Below are positions 6,916-15,781 of a stretch of 64,000 bases of DNA, one piece after another. The notes under the pieces were generated by a model. It searched no databases. It was given only the letters and a program-made list of their open reading frames with translations, and was not told the origin of the DNA. Origin of the DNA: an uncultured Muribaculaceae bacterium (GTDB taxonomy: Bacteria; Bacteroidota; Bacteroidia; Bacteroidales; Muribaculaceae); assembly GCA_910584125.1 (NCBI GenBank), contig CAJTXU010000004.1, positions 12,981 to 76,980 of the forward strand. The letters run 5' to 3'. Made by a program: the position numbers and the translations under genes. Numbering within the stretch: the first letter of the stretch is position 1; the number at the start of each line of letters is the position of its first letter.

Positions 6916-8988
6916 ATGGCCAATAAAGTCAAACTGAGGAGCATCGGCTCTCTGCTCACAGGCACGGATCATTTCTTTATCCCTTCCTACCAACGCGGCT
7001 ACAGATGGCGGCGCAAGCAGGCCGAGGATCTTTTGAGCGACCTATATTCCTACACTCAGAGACCCAGCGGCGATTTCTATTGCCTGCAGCCTGTCATCGT
7101 CCGCCCTATTCCGCCGGGTGACCCTCGTCGCCGGACGGCCCTCGGCGACCTTGCCGACGATCCTCAACATAACCTGTGGGAACTCGTCGACGGCCAGCAA
7201 CGCCTCACTTCAATCCATATAATGCTCAAGGCTCTCGCAGTCGTGACGCAGTCGGATGTGAACAGCCGTTTTGAAATAGAGCCTTTTACCCTGCGCTATG
7301 AGTCCAGACCTGGATTTCTCGACGACATCGAGGGCGCAGGCATCGGGAACACTCCTCTCCCAAAGGCCTCGAACATCGACGCCGCCCACGCCAATTCCGT
7401 TTTCCATATCATGCAGGAATGGTTCGGAGAAAAAGGGAAAGGAAAGGCCCTGAGCAAACTATATAAAGGAGGCTCAGGTGATAAGCGTATTTCGATAGCC
7501 GACGATATCCTGAAACTCATCACCGCCGACACGGCCAGAAATGTCGTGAATGTGATTTGGTATGAACTCGATCCGGCTGGCGAGACCGACACCACCAAAG
7601 AATTCATCAATATCAACAACGGCAAGATTCCTCTTCTCGACTCCGAACTCGTCAAAGCGCTCTTCCTGCAACGGCGCGACAACAGCCCCGAAAACGGACG
7701 CGAGACCGTGATGCAGCGCGCCCTTATGTGGGAACTGATTGAAAACAAACTCCAGACCAACGATTTCTGGGGTTTCATCTCCCCCGACGACAATATGTCG
7801 GAAGACCGAATGATGACCCTGTTGACCATGGTGTGTCAGTCGGAAAATTCCACAGACATGACATTGGAGAAGGGCGACATATTCCGCTATTTCTACAATG
7901 CATTCGAAGGCAAGGAGGGCAGGCAGCTCCAGGACGCCCTCGACAGCAAGTGGGAGGACGTAATAGACGCTTTCCACGCTCTCGAAGACTGGTACGAATC
8001 CCCGGTCCTCTACAACTATATCGGATACCTGACAGGCGCAAAAGAGAATCAGATATCGATATCCACGATATACCGCGGATACAGAAAGGCTCTCGGACGT
8101 CAGAACTCTTCCGCCGACTCCCCGACAGCACAGTCGGACAAGACCGTGGATGACGCGCTTGATTTCCGCGAGTGGCTTGAAAAGCAAATGAAATTGACTC
8201 TCGGCAATGTGGAGGTCATAAAAGAGACAAGGGAAAACAATGTGGAGACCGGCCGCATCAATCTGCCCTACAACAGCAAGAATCTCGGGACCATCCGCAA
8301 CCTGTTCCGCTTGCTCAACATCCACATGCTCACCTCGCAGTACGAATCCATTACCTCCGAAAGCGAGAGCTTCATCAACGACGCGGGTGTGTTCAGGTTT
8401 CCGTTCCACCTCTATAAGGAACAGCAGTGGGACATCGAGCATATCGACTCCCAGACAAGCAATCCCCTCACAGCAATCGGCGACAAGATAAACTGGGTGA
8501 TCGGCGCGTTGCTCGATGTGACGCCGGCGCTTACACCCGGCGAACAGAAGACGCTCAAAGATAAACTGCAACAAACCGACAAAAACGACTCCACACCGGT
8601 TGACTGGACAGTCTTCGAAGGCAAAGTCAATAACGAACTTTACAATGAAATTTCCAACGGCAACTGGGACAACGCCATCCAGCTAATAGAAAAGAGCGTC
8701 GACACCGACAACCAGAATCCGCACTGCATCGGCAACCTGACCCTGCTCGACTCCCGCACCAACCGAGGCTACAAGAACGCCCTGTTCTGCACAAAACGCA
8801 AATATATAATCGACGCTCTCTCCAAAGGGCGATACATACTTCCCGCTACCCAGTGCGTGTTCATGAAGTTTTTCGACAACGACGCCCTCAATGTCACATC
8901 GAGAGTAAAGTGGCAGGGACCCGACAAGGAGCGACATCACGATTTCATATACAACAATCTCAAAGTTTTCCTACCCGATGCCAAGTAA
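6916..8988 (+). CDS. DUF262 + DUF1524 (GmrSD-like) protein
   Basis: 690 residues. DUF262, a ParB/Srx-fold nucleotide-binding domain, is marked by IPSYQRGYRW at residues 22-31, LVDGQQRLTSI around 90-100 and EFININNGKIPLLDSELVKALF near 230-250. The C-terminal half carries the HNH-like DUF1524 signature: WDIEHIDS near residue 505 and IGNLTLLDSRTNRGYKNALF..KR near 605-628. This domain pair is that of GmrS and GmrD fused, type IV enzymes that use a nucleotide through DUF262 to drive cleavage of modified phage DNA. The key residues (DGQQR, EH, the N..N pair) are present, so it should be active. The stop overlaps the start of the next gene, another DUF262 protein, by 11 bases. Confidence 0.85.
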   Translation: MANKVKLRSIGSLLTGTDHFFIPSYQRGYRWRRKQAEDLLSDLYSYTQRPSGDFYCLQPVIVRPIPPGDPRRRTALGDLADDPQHNLWELVDGQQRLTSIHIMLKALAVVTQSDVNSRFEIEPFTLRYESRPGFLDDIEGAGIGNTPLPKASNIDAAHANSVFHIMQEWFGEKGKGKALSKLYKGGSGDKRISIADDILKLITADTARNVVNVIWYELDPAGETDTTKEFININNGKIPLLDSELVKALFLQRRDNSPENGRETVMQRALMWELIENKLQTNDFWGFISPDDNMSEDRMMTLLTMVCQSENSTDMTLEKGDIFRYFYNAFEGKEGRQLQDALDSKWEDVIDAFHALEDWYESPVLYNYIGYLTGAKENQISISTIYRGYRKALGRQNSSADSPTAQSDKTVDDALDFREWLEKQMKLTLGNVEVIKETRENNVETGRINLPYNSKNLGTIRNLFRLLNIHMLTSQYESITSESESFINDAGVFRFPFHLYKEQQWDIEHIDSQTSNPLTAIGDKINWVIGALLDVTPALTPGEQKTLKDKLQQTDKNDSTPVDWTVFEGKVNNELYNEISNGNWDNAIQLIEKSVDTDNQNPHCIGNLTLLDSRTNRGYKNALFCTKRKYIIDALSKGRYILPATQCVFMKFFDNDALNVTSRVKWQGPDKERHHDFIYNNLKVFLPDAK

Positions 8989-11494
8989 CCATCTATATTC
9001 ATTGTCCGAACTCCTTGAAAAAGGAGTGTTTCAGGAATCGACTTCCGAATTCATTCCCGTCAAAAGTGTGTTCGTCCCTATGATACAACGGCCATACGCC
9101 CAGGGACGCCAATCAGAAGCCGAGAAAGAAATCAGAAAAAACTTCATAAAAAAGATATTCGAATGCCTCACCGGTGATAATAAGGTGATGGAGCTCAACT
9201 TTGTCTATGGTTCGCTCGACGATTCGCGTTTCGAACTTCTCGACGGCCAGCAGCGCCTCACAACCCTGTTTCTGCTCAGTTGGTATCTCGCCATGCGTGG
9301 GAACAATCCAGGAAAAGACACAGCAAATCTGTCAAAATTCTCTTACCAGACCCGCACCACGTCATCACTCTTCATCAAGAAGCTTCTCTCGAATCCTGTC
9401 AGCCTGACATCCGAGCCTTCCAGACTGATACGGTCGATGCCATGGTATACCAACGCATTCTCGAAAGACTCCACTGTGACGGGAATGTTGACTATGCTCG
9501 ATGAAATCCACACACAGTACAACAATACGCCTTCCGACGTCCGACCCACATACGAACGCCTTGAGAGACTGAGATTCTATCTGCTCGACCTCACCAACTT
9601 CGGCCTCACCGACGAACTCTTCATCAAGATGAACGCCCGCGGCCTGCAGCTAACACCCTTCGAGAACTTCAAGGCAGAACTCACCGGCTGGATACGCAGC
9701 AATCCTTTCGGAGACGGACGTTATGAGGAGAACATAGACGCCGACGGCCGCTCAATGCCCTACTGGCTTTACTTCTCGTCGCGCACCGACGGACGGTGGA
9801 CCGACATATTCTGGAAAATGCCCGAAGGAGATCCGAATCCTGACAACTTAGGAGCCGAGGAGTCCGACCGCAGGTTCTTCACATTCGTAAAACGCTGGCT
9901 GGCCAACAGGGCCCTCGCCATAACAGACACTTCACAGCAGGCCGCGGACACGAAGTTTTTCGATTACTTCAACGGCCGTTCGCCCTACAACCACTATTAT
10001 TCTTTCGATAAGACGGAGGAATTCCTGCGTGACGCCCAAACACATGGAATCGATCTGGTAAAGGAACTCGCAAAGACTCTGCGGTTCCTGAGCGACGACA
10101 CACTGTCGGGCACTCTGTTCGACGCCATGACACCGCCCTGGGGAGAGAGTCCACAGATGCCCTGGGACGAGAAATTCGAGATGCGTCCGATGATAATATT
10201 CTCCGCCATATCGGAGTTCATCCTTTCACAACCCGACGATCCCCGACGGTTTGACACAGAAGAATTCCGCAGATGGATGAGAGTCGTCCACAACGTCGTG
10301 CAGAACCGCGACATAAACCGCGTATTGCTGCAAATTGTGCTGACCCGCCAGCTCAAGACAGCACTGAAGTTCAACGCCTCTCCCATTTATCCGCGCTTCA
10401 GGAGCTATGTCGAGAGCCTCGGCGGACAAAGCAACCGCGAGTTCAACGCTGAGAAACTCAAGATCGAGCTGATTGAGAAAGACGCCGGGTGGGAAGACGC
10501 GTTCATCGAAGCCGAAAAGAATCCATTCATGACCGGAGCGGTGACCTTCTATCTCGACGACGACCCGGACATGACATGCTACAGGCGCCGCACAGGCCGG
10601 GTTCCTCTCCTGTTCGACGTTGACGGCGTCACACCGACGTTACGTGCCGACAATTCTTTGCTGCGCGCCATCATGGCACGCAGCTGCGACTACTCGTCGT
10701 TCCGGGTGCCGAACTACAATATCTCGCTTTCGAACAGCAACGCCGCCAACCGCTTCCTTAAAAACCTCACGGTATGGAATTCCGACTGCGAATGCCGCAG
10801 ACTCTTCCGTGAGCTGCTTGACTGCAATGACACAACAGAGATGCTGACTAAGGTATCGGAAGTCTCAAGCGAACACCACGACTTGAAATATCCCTCAAAA
10901 TTCAGCGGCGACAACGACCTGATGCAGAAAGGATTCGACACCCTGCATTCGGCCGGCCCGAAAAATCCGCTCGGCTGGCTCGAATCGACAGGCGAAAAGG
11001 CGATGCGGATATGGTTTGCCGACGACGGCCGCATGTCTCTCTACAAGGGATATGTGAACTGCATGTATCTGAACTCCGGCAGAGAGGAATTCATCCCCGC
11101 GTTTGTCGAGGCTGCCACGGCTCGCGGTTTTTCGGCAGAATACTCAGACAACAGACAGCTCGACGCATATAACAGCTTCGGCCTTTACAGCGGCCAGAGC
11201 ATTACACTTGACCTGACTGCTGACGGGCACACCTATGCCATATGGTTCGGCCACGATTTCAAAGCGGAAGTTTACGACGTGGATCCAGCTACCGCCGATG
11301 CGCTGAGTTATTGTGCCGAGCCCGAATTCCAACGGGATCTGGCTCTCGACGACAATGGCGAGCTGAAGACCTGGGGACACAACAGACAGCTCTTCCACCG
11401 CGCCATATTCATCCCCGACATTCGCAACGTGAACCCCGAGGATCTTGCCGCGCTGCTGATCCTGAATCATGAGACAGAGACAGAGGAGGCATGA
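8978..11494 (+). CDS. Second DUF262 protein, no recognisable nuclease motif
   Basis: 838 residues. A DUF262 domain is clear at the N-terminus: VPMIQRPYAQGR at 33-44, VYGSL...FELLDGQQRLTTLFLL at about 76-100, and FIKMNARGLQLTPFENFKAEL around 215-235. The rest, about 600 residues, is mostly helical, and I do not see the EH/N..N signature of DUF1524 there. It may bring its own target or regulatory domain. It overlaps the upstream DUF262+DUF1524 gene by 11 bases and the downstream kinase gene by four (ATGA), so all appear cotranscribed. A two-component restriction system with unequal partners is the most likely reading; this is inference. Confidence 0.82.
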   Translation: MPSNHLYSLSELLEKGVFQESTSEFIPVKSVFVPMIQRPYAQGRQSEAEKEIRKNFIKKIFECLTGDNKVMELNFVYGSLDDSRFELLDGQQRLTTLFLLSWYLAMRGNNPGKDTANLSKFSYQTRTTSSLFIKKLLSNPVSLTSEPSRLIRSMPWYTNAFSKDSTVTGMLTMLDEIHTQYNNTPSDVRPTYERLERLRFYLLDLTNFGLTDELFIKMNARGLQLTPFENFKAELTGWIRSNPFGDGRYEENIDADGRSMPYWLYFSSRTDGRWTDIFWKMPEGDPNPDNLGAEESDRRFFTFVKRWLANRALAITDTSQQAADTKFFDYFNGRSPYNHYYSFDKTEEFLRDAQTHGIDLVKELAKTLRFLSDDTLSGTLFDAMTPPWGESPQMPWDEKFEMRPMIIFSAISEFILSQPDDPRRFDTEEFRRWMRVVHNVVQNRDINRVLLQIVLTRQLKTALKFNASPIYPRFRSYVESLGGQSNREFNAEKLKIELIEKDAGWEDAFIEAEKNPFMTGAVTFYLDDDPDMTCYRRRTGRVPLLFDVDGVTPTLRADNSLLRAIMARSCDYSSFRVPNYNISLSNSNAANRFLKNLTVWNSDCECRRLFRELLDCNDTTEMLTKVSEVSSEHHDLKYPSKFSGDNDLMQKGFDTLHSAGPKNPLGWLESTGEKAMRIWFADDGRMSLYKGYVNCMYLNSGREEFIPAFVEAATARGFSAEYSDNRQLDAYNSFGLYSGQSITLDLTADGHTYAIWFGHDFKAEVYDVDPATADALSYCAEPEFQRDLALDDNGELKTWGHNRQLFHRAIFIPDIRNVNPEDLAALLILNHETETEEA

Positions 11495-13284
11495 ATGTTC
11501 TGAGAATCATAGGGGTCACGGCGGTGTGCGCCTTCTGCGCCGCTCACGCGTGGGCGGCCGGCGGCTCGCAGAGCGTCATGGACGCCATAGAACGCGCCTC
11601 AGCTCTGGTCGACACGTCGCCCGACGACGCGCTCTCGCTTGCCGACAGCATCCGACGGCATATGAAGCCTGACGAGGCCGACCGCGCCGCCCTCTTCATC
11701 GTGGAAGGCAACGCGCTGTTCTCAAACGGCGAGAACAGCCGGGCCATAACCCTTCTTCGCGCGGCCGTCGCCGCGAGTCAACGCGCCCGGGACCCGAAAC
11801 TCGAGATTCAGTCGCTGTCCGACCTCGGGGTGATGCTGAGAGTCGCGCACAAGACCGACTCGGCGCTCGCCTGCTATAACCGCGCGCTCTCGCTGATACA
11901 GAAACATGGGGCCCCGGCCGAAGACGAGGCAGCGCTCCTCGTCTCGGTCGCGATTCTATATACCAACACCGGCAGGGTCGCCGACGCCGTGCCCTTCGCC
12001 AGACGCGCCGTGGAGCGCATCGGCGATTCCGACGACATCGAGACCACCATGTATGTCTGCTCGCAGGCCGGCATCATCATCCATAAGGCCGGACACAAAG
12101 ACGAGGGACTCGATATAGAGAAGCGCGTCGTGGCACTTGCCGAACGACGCGGCATACCACGCTATGTGCTGAAGACTTACGCCTCGATCATCGAGATGTA
12201 TCATCAGGACGGCCGCCGCGACTCGGTGGACGCTTATCTCGAGAAGGGCAACCGGCTTCTTGACGACGTGCCGCAGGGCTCGGTGGAGGCAATAGGATTC
12301 CTGGAGGAAAGCTATAAAGTACTCGCCGACATGGGGCGCCACCGCGAGAGTCTGGAGATCCAGAAACGCATTCTCGACATGGACGACGCCGGCACGTACA
12401 TGCCGCTCGACAAACTCTGGCTGCGCGTTGCCCGCAACTATGGCGCGCTCGGCGAATACCGGAACATGCAGGAGGCTTACGAACGCAGCATCGCCCTGAC
12501 CGACTCGATGCGCGCCAGCGACATCGACCGCCAGCTCAGCGAGTTCAACGTCCGATACGACACCCTGCAGAAAGACCTCACCATCAGCCGCCTTGAATCC
12601 CAGCGCGCCAACGACAGGATGTGGCTCACGGTCTGGATCGCCATATGCCTGCTGACCGTCGGCGCGGCCGCCGTGCTGGTGATGACACGCCGCCGCCGCG
12701 AGGCTCTGGCCAAGATACGCGCCAACCTGCAGGGAGTCGAGCAGGAGCGCGGACGTCTGGCGCGCGAGCTTCATGACGGCGTATGCAACGACCTCTACGG
12801 CATATCGCTGCTGCTACACACCAGCGACGCCGACATTCCCGCCATCGCGGCCGACATCGACAGAGTCCGCGCGGATGTGCGACATATTTCACATGAACTG
12901 ATGCCGCCGAGATTCGGCGAAAGCGACCTTGACGAACTGCTCCGGACGTATGCCGCGCGCAGCCGCGGATTCTTCGCCTACCGTTCGGAGGGACGCCCGG
13001 CTCTCAGCGAGGAGACGGCCTACGAACTCTATCGCATCGTGCAGGAACTATGCTCGAACATCATGACCCATTCGGGCGCGGAGTCAGCCCGGATAGAAGC
13101 CTCGTTCTCCCAGACCGGCTGCGTGATATCGATAAGCTACAGCCCGGCTTCGGATATGCCTGAGAATCACAGAGGCGACGGCATAGGCCTCGACACCGTC
13201 AGACGCCGCGCCCAGCTCATCGACGCGCGCATCGGGAGCCGCGCCGACACCGACGGCACGCACACAGTCACGATCGGAATCTGA
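11491..13284 (+). CDS. TPR-containing membrane histidine kinase (HisKA_3 type)
   Basis: 597 residues. It has an N-terminal signal sequence (VCAFCAAHAWAAG), then helical tetratricopeptide-like repeats from about 40 to 340 as the periplasmic sensor, a short coiled coil, one membrane helix at about 377-398 (MWLTVWIAICLLTVGAAAVLVM), a HisKA_3 H-box (ARELHDGV, His near 428) and a HATPase with N-box QELCSNIMTHSGA and G-box GDGIGLDTV. Kinases of this layout phosphorylate NarL/LuxR-type regulators, and one is encoded next (13351). GAGGAGG precedes the ATG, which overlaps the stop of the DUF262 gene, so expression may be tied to the restriction-like pair. What the TPR domain senses is unknown. Confidence 0.9.
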   Translation: MNVLRIIGVTAVCAFCAAHAWAAGGSQSVMDAIERASALVDTSPDDALSLADSIRRHMKPDEADRAALFIVEGNALFSNGENSRAITLLRAAVAASQRARDPKLEIQSLSDLGVMLRVAHKTDSALACYNRALSLIQKHGAPAEDEAALLVSVAILYTNTGRVADAVPFARRAVERIGDSDDIETTMYVCSQAGIIIHKAGHKDEGLDIEKRVVALAERRGIPRYVLKTYASIIEMYHQDGRRDSVDAYLEKGNRLLDDVPQGSVEAIGFLEESYKVLADMGRHRESLEIQKRILDMDDAGTYMPLDKLWLRVARNYGALGEYRNMQEAYERSIALTDSMRASDIDRQLSEFNVRYDTLQKDLTISRLESQRANDRMWLTVWIAICLLTVGAAAVLVMTRRRREALAKIRANLQGVEQERGRLARELHDGVCNDLYGISLLLHTSDADIPAIAADIDRVRADVRHISHELMPPRFGESDLDELLRTYAARSRGFFAYRSEGRPALSEETAYELYRIVQELCSNIMTHSGAESARIEASFSQTGCVISISYSPASDMPENHRGDGIGLDTVRRRAQLIDARIGSRADTDGTHTVTIGI

Positions 13285-13336
13285 TTCCGGACCGCCCATC
13301 ACAGAATTCCGTGACCCGCCGAAAGCGCATGTCGAT

Positions 13337-13344
13337 TAATTTTG
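13337..13344 (+). promoter_or_regulatory. -7 box before the response regulator gene
   Basis: TAATTTTG matches TAnnTTTG and ends 6 bases before the ATG at 13351. It argues against the upstream TTG (13342) as a start and suggests a very short or absent leader. Confidence 0.45.
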
Positions 13345-13350
13345 CAGTCG

Positions 13351-13974
13351 ATGATGAAAAGAAGCGTTTTACTCATTGACGACCATCAGGTCGTGCTCAA
13401 AGGAATGCTCTCGATAGTCCGCGAGACATTGGGACAGGAATGCACGGCCGACACCGCCGGGACGGCCGCAGCCGCGCTGCGCCACCTGCGCGAGCGCTGC
13501 TACGACATATGCATTTTCGACGTCGGTCTCCCCGACTCCGACGGCGTGTCGTTGCTGCGGCAGATCCGCAACGACTACCCCGAGATGAGGATCATCGTGC
13601 ATACCATCTACGAGCAGGCATGGTATATGCGGGCGTTTTTAGAGGTCGACGTCGAGGGCATACTATTCAAGAGTTCAGACATATATGAGATAAAACGGGC
13701 GTTGACCACCGTGGCCGGAGGGGGCCGTTACTACAGCCACGCCGCCCGCGTGCTGCGCAACGCCATCGACTTCCATCCGCAGCCCACCGGCCGCGAGTCG
13801 GAGGTGCTGCGTATGCTTGCCGCCGGTGCCACCACCGACGAGATTTCCGCCTCCCTCGGCATATCCACCAACACCACCGAGACCCACCGCCGCCATCTGC
13901 TTGAGAAATTCGGCGCTCGCAACGTGGCCGAGCTCATCTCGAAAGCCGTCTCCGAAGGCTTTCCCCTAAGCTGA
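13351..13974 (+). CDS. NarL/LuxR-family response regulator
   Basis: 207 residues from the ATG at 13351. The open frame begins at a TTG at 13342, but that lies within the -7 promoter box. The receiver domain shows the acidic pair LLIDDHQ near the start and the phospho-acceptor Asp in CIFDVGLPDSDG. The C-terminal LuxR-type helix-turn-helix reads LTxRE-like PTGRESEVLRMLAAGATTDEISASLGISTNTTETHRRHLLEKFGARN. It is the expected partner of the HisKA_3 kinase 66 bases upstream, although the box at 13337 suggests that it can also be transcribed alone. Targets are unknown. Confidence 0.92.
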   Translation: MMKRSVLLIDDHQVVLKGMLSIVRETLGQECTADTAGTAAAALRHLRERCYDICIFDVGLPDSDGVSLLRQIRNDYPEMRIIVHTIYEQAWYMRAFLEVDVEGILFKSSDIYEIKRALTTVAGGGRYYSHAARVLRNAIDFHPQPTGRESEVLRMLAAGATTDEISASLGISTNTTETHRRHLLEKFGARNVAELISKAVSEGFPLS

Positions 13975-13997
13975 AACACACATTAAGATAAATCAAA

Positions 13998-14033
13998 AGA
14001 GCCGTCGGCGCATTCAGAACGCCGGCGGCTCTT
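13998..14033. terminator. Bidirectional hairpin between convergent genes
   Basis: AGAGCCGTCGGCG (13998-14010) pairs with CGCCGGCGGCTCT (14020-14032), with one G-T pair and a 9-base loop. It separates the forward response regulator gene from the reverse acyl-CoA dehydrogenase gene. The T tails are short. Confidence 0.55.
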
Positions 14034-14074
14034 TGAGAGAATATACTTAAATTCCTAATGAAAAAATCTTCTTC

Positions 14075-15781
14075 TTAGTCTTCGTAGAGGTAGTCCTCGA
14101 TCTGCTCGGGACGGAAGTTGCCGATGAAGTCGGCGTGCTTGGCCACCTCGGCCTGTCCGTACTTGACGAAGACGCGGAGCGAACGGCGGAAGTCGTCGTT
14201 ACGCGTGGTGTCCTCGAGCAGCAGGAGACCCATCACCGTGTATCCGGCCATCTCCACGAGGCGACGCGCCATGAAGTCGAGATAGCGGGGATTCTCCACG
14301 CCGCCTACAGTCTGAACGGCGTTGGCGAACTGCTGGGCCATGAACTCGAGCGTGGCCTTGATGTCCTGGTCTTCGGGCTTGCACTCCTGTGCGAGCTGGG
14401 CGTTGATCCAGTTGAGATATGTGCCGGTGGTGACGTGGCGGATGGCGGCCACCACCTGCAGCTGGGTCGTGCCCTCGTAGATCGACGTGATGCGGGCGTC
14501 GCGATAGATGCGCTCGCAGGCGTAATCCTTCATGAAGCCCGAACCGCCGTGGATCTGGATCGAGTCGTATGCGTTCTGGTTGGCGAACTCGGAGGTCATG
14601 CCCTTGGCGAGCGGAGTGAACGCGTCGGCGAGACGCGAGTATTCCTTCGACTCCTTCTTCTCCTCGACGGTGAGCTTACGCTCCTTGGCTATGTCGTCGT
14701 ATGCCTTGTAGATATCGACGAAGCGCGTGCAGGCGTAGAGCAGGGCGCGCGACGCGTCGAGCTTTCCCTTCATCACCGAGAGAATCTCGGCCACGGCGGG
14801 GAAGTCGATGATCGCCTTGCCGAACTGGCGGCGCTCCTTGGCGTATGCCAGCGCCTCGCGGTAGGCGGCCTCGCTCAGGCCGACGCTCTGGGCGGCGATG
14901 CCGAGACGGGCGCCGTTCATCAGGGCCATCACATACTTGATGAGGCCGAGACGGCGCGAGCCGACAAGCTCGGCCGGGGCGTCCTTATAGGTGAGCTCGC
15001 ATGTCGGGCTGCCCTTGATGCCCATCTTGTTCTCGATGCGGCGCACGTTGACGCCGCCGTTGCGCTTGTCGTAGATGAACATCGAGAGGCCGCGGCCGTC
15101 GCGCGTGCCCTCCTCGGAGCGGGCGAGCACCAGATGGATGTCGGAGTCGCCGTTGGTGATGAAGCGCTTCACGCCGTTGAGCACCCACGAGCCGTCTTCC
15201 TTCTGCGTGGCCTTGAGCATGACCGACTGGAGGTCGGAACCGGCGTCGGGCTCGGTGAGGTCCATCGACATGGTCTCGCCGGCGCATACGCGCGGGATGT
15301 ACTTCTGCTTCTGCTCCTCGTCGGCGAACTCATAGATGGTCTCGGCGCAGTCCTGCAGGCCCCAGAGGTTCTCGAAGCCGGCGTCGGCGCGGCTCACTAT
15401 GTCGGCCGCCATGATGTAGGGAGTGATCGGGAAGTTGAGACCGCCCAGACGGCGGGGCATCGACATGCCCATCAGGCCGGCCTTGCGGCAGGCGTCGAGG
15501 TTCTTCTTCGTGCCTTCGGCATATATCACGCGGCTGTTTTCCACGCGAGGACCGGTGTGGTCGACATCCTCGGCGTTCTCGGCGATGACGTCGCCGCAGA
15601 TCTCGCCCACCACCTCGAGCACCTTGTCATAGCTGTCCTGGGCGTCGGCGTAGTCCTGGGGAGCGTAGTCGAATTTGTCGGCGTCAGCGAAGTCGCGCTC
15701 CTTGAGGGCGACGATCTTCTCCATCATCGGATGCGTCAGATAGTGCTTGAGCGCCTTGTTGTCGTTATAGAAATTAGCCAT
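14075..15781 (-). CDS. Acyl-CoA dehydrogenase
   Basis: 568 residues, the long form typical of Bacteroidales. The acyl-CoA dehydrogenase core is clear: SMDLTEPDAGSDLQ (flavin/substrate loop), GVKRFITNG, KERRQFGKAI, QIHGGSGFMKDYACERIYRDARITSIYEGTTQLQ, with catalytic Glu436 in IYEGTT. It oxidises an acyl-CoA with FAD and passes electrons to electron-transfer flavoprotein. The genes for both ETF subunits lie just upstream on the same strand, and the start overlaps the etfA stop by one base, so the three are one operon. Substrate chain length cannot be read from the sequence; short- to medium-chain is a guess from family context. Confidence 0.93.
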   Translation of the reverse strand: MANFYNDNKALKHYLTHPMMEKIVALKERDFADADKFDYAPQDYADAQDSYDKVLEVVGEICGDVIAENAEDVDHTGPRVENSRVIYAEGTKKNLDACRKAGLMGMSMPRRLGGLNFPITPYIMAADIVSRADAGFENLWGLQDCAETIYEFADEEQKQKYIPRVCAGETMSMDLTEPDAGSDLQSVMLKATQKEDGSWVLNGVKRFITNGDSDIHLVLARSEEGTRDGRGLSMFIYDKRNGGVNVRRIENKMGIKGSPTCELTYKDAPAELVGSRRLGLIKYVMALMNGARLGIAAQSVGLSEAAYREALAYAKERRQFGKAIIDFPAVAEILSVMKGKLDASRALLYACTRFVDIYKAYDDIAKERKLTVEEKKESKEYSRLADAFTPLAKGMTSEFANQNAYDSIQIHGGSGFMKDYACERIYRDARITSIYEGTTQLQVVAAIRHVTTGTYLNWINAQLAQECKPEDQDIKATLEFMAQQFANAVQTVGGVENPRYLDFMARRLVEMAGYTVMGLLLLEDTTRNDDFRRSLRVFVKYGQAEVAKHADFIGNFRPEQIEDYLYED

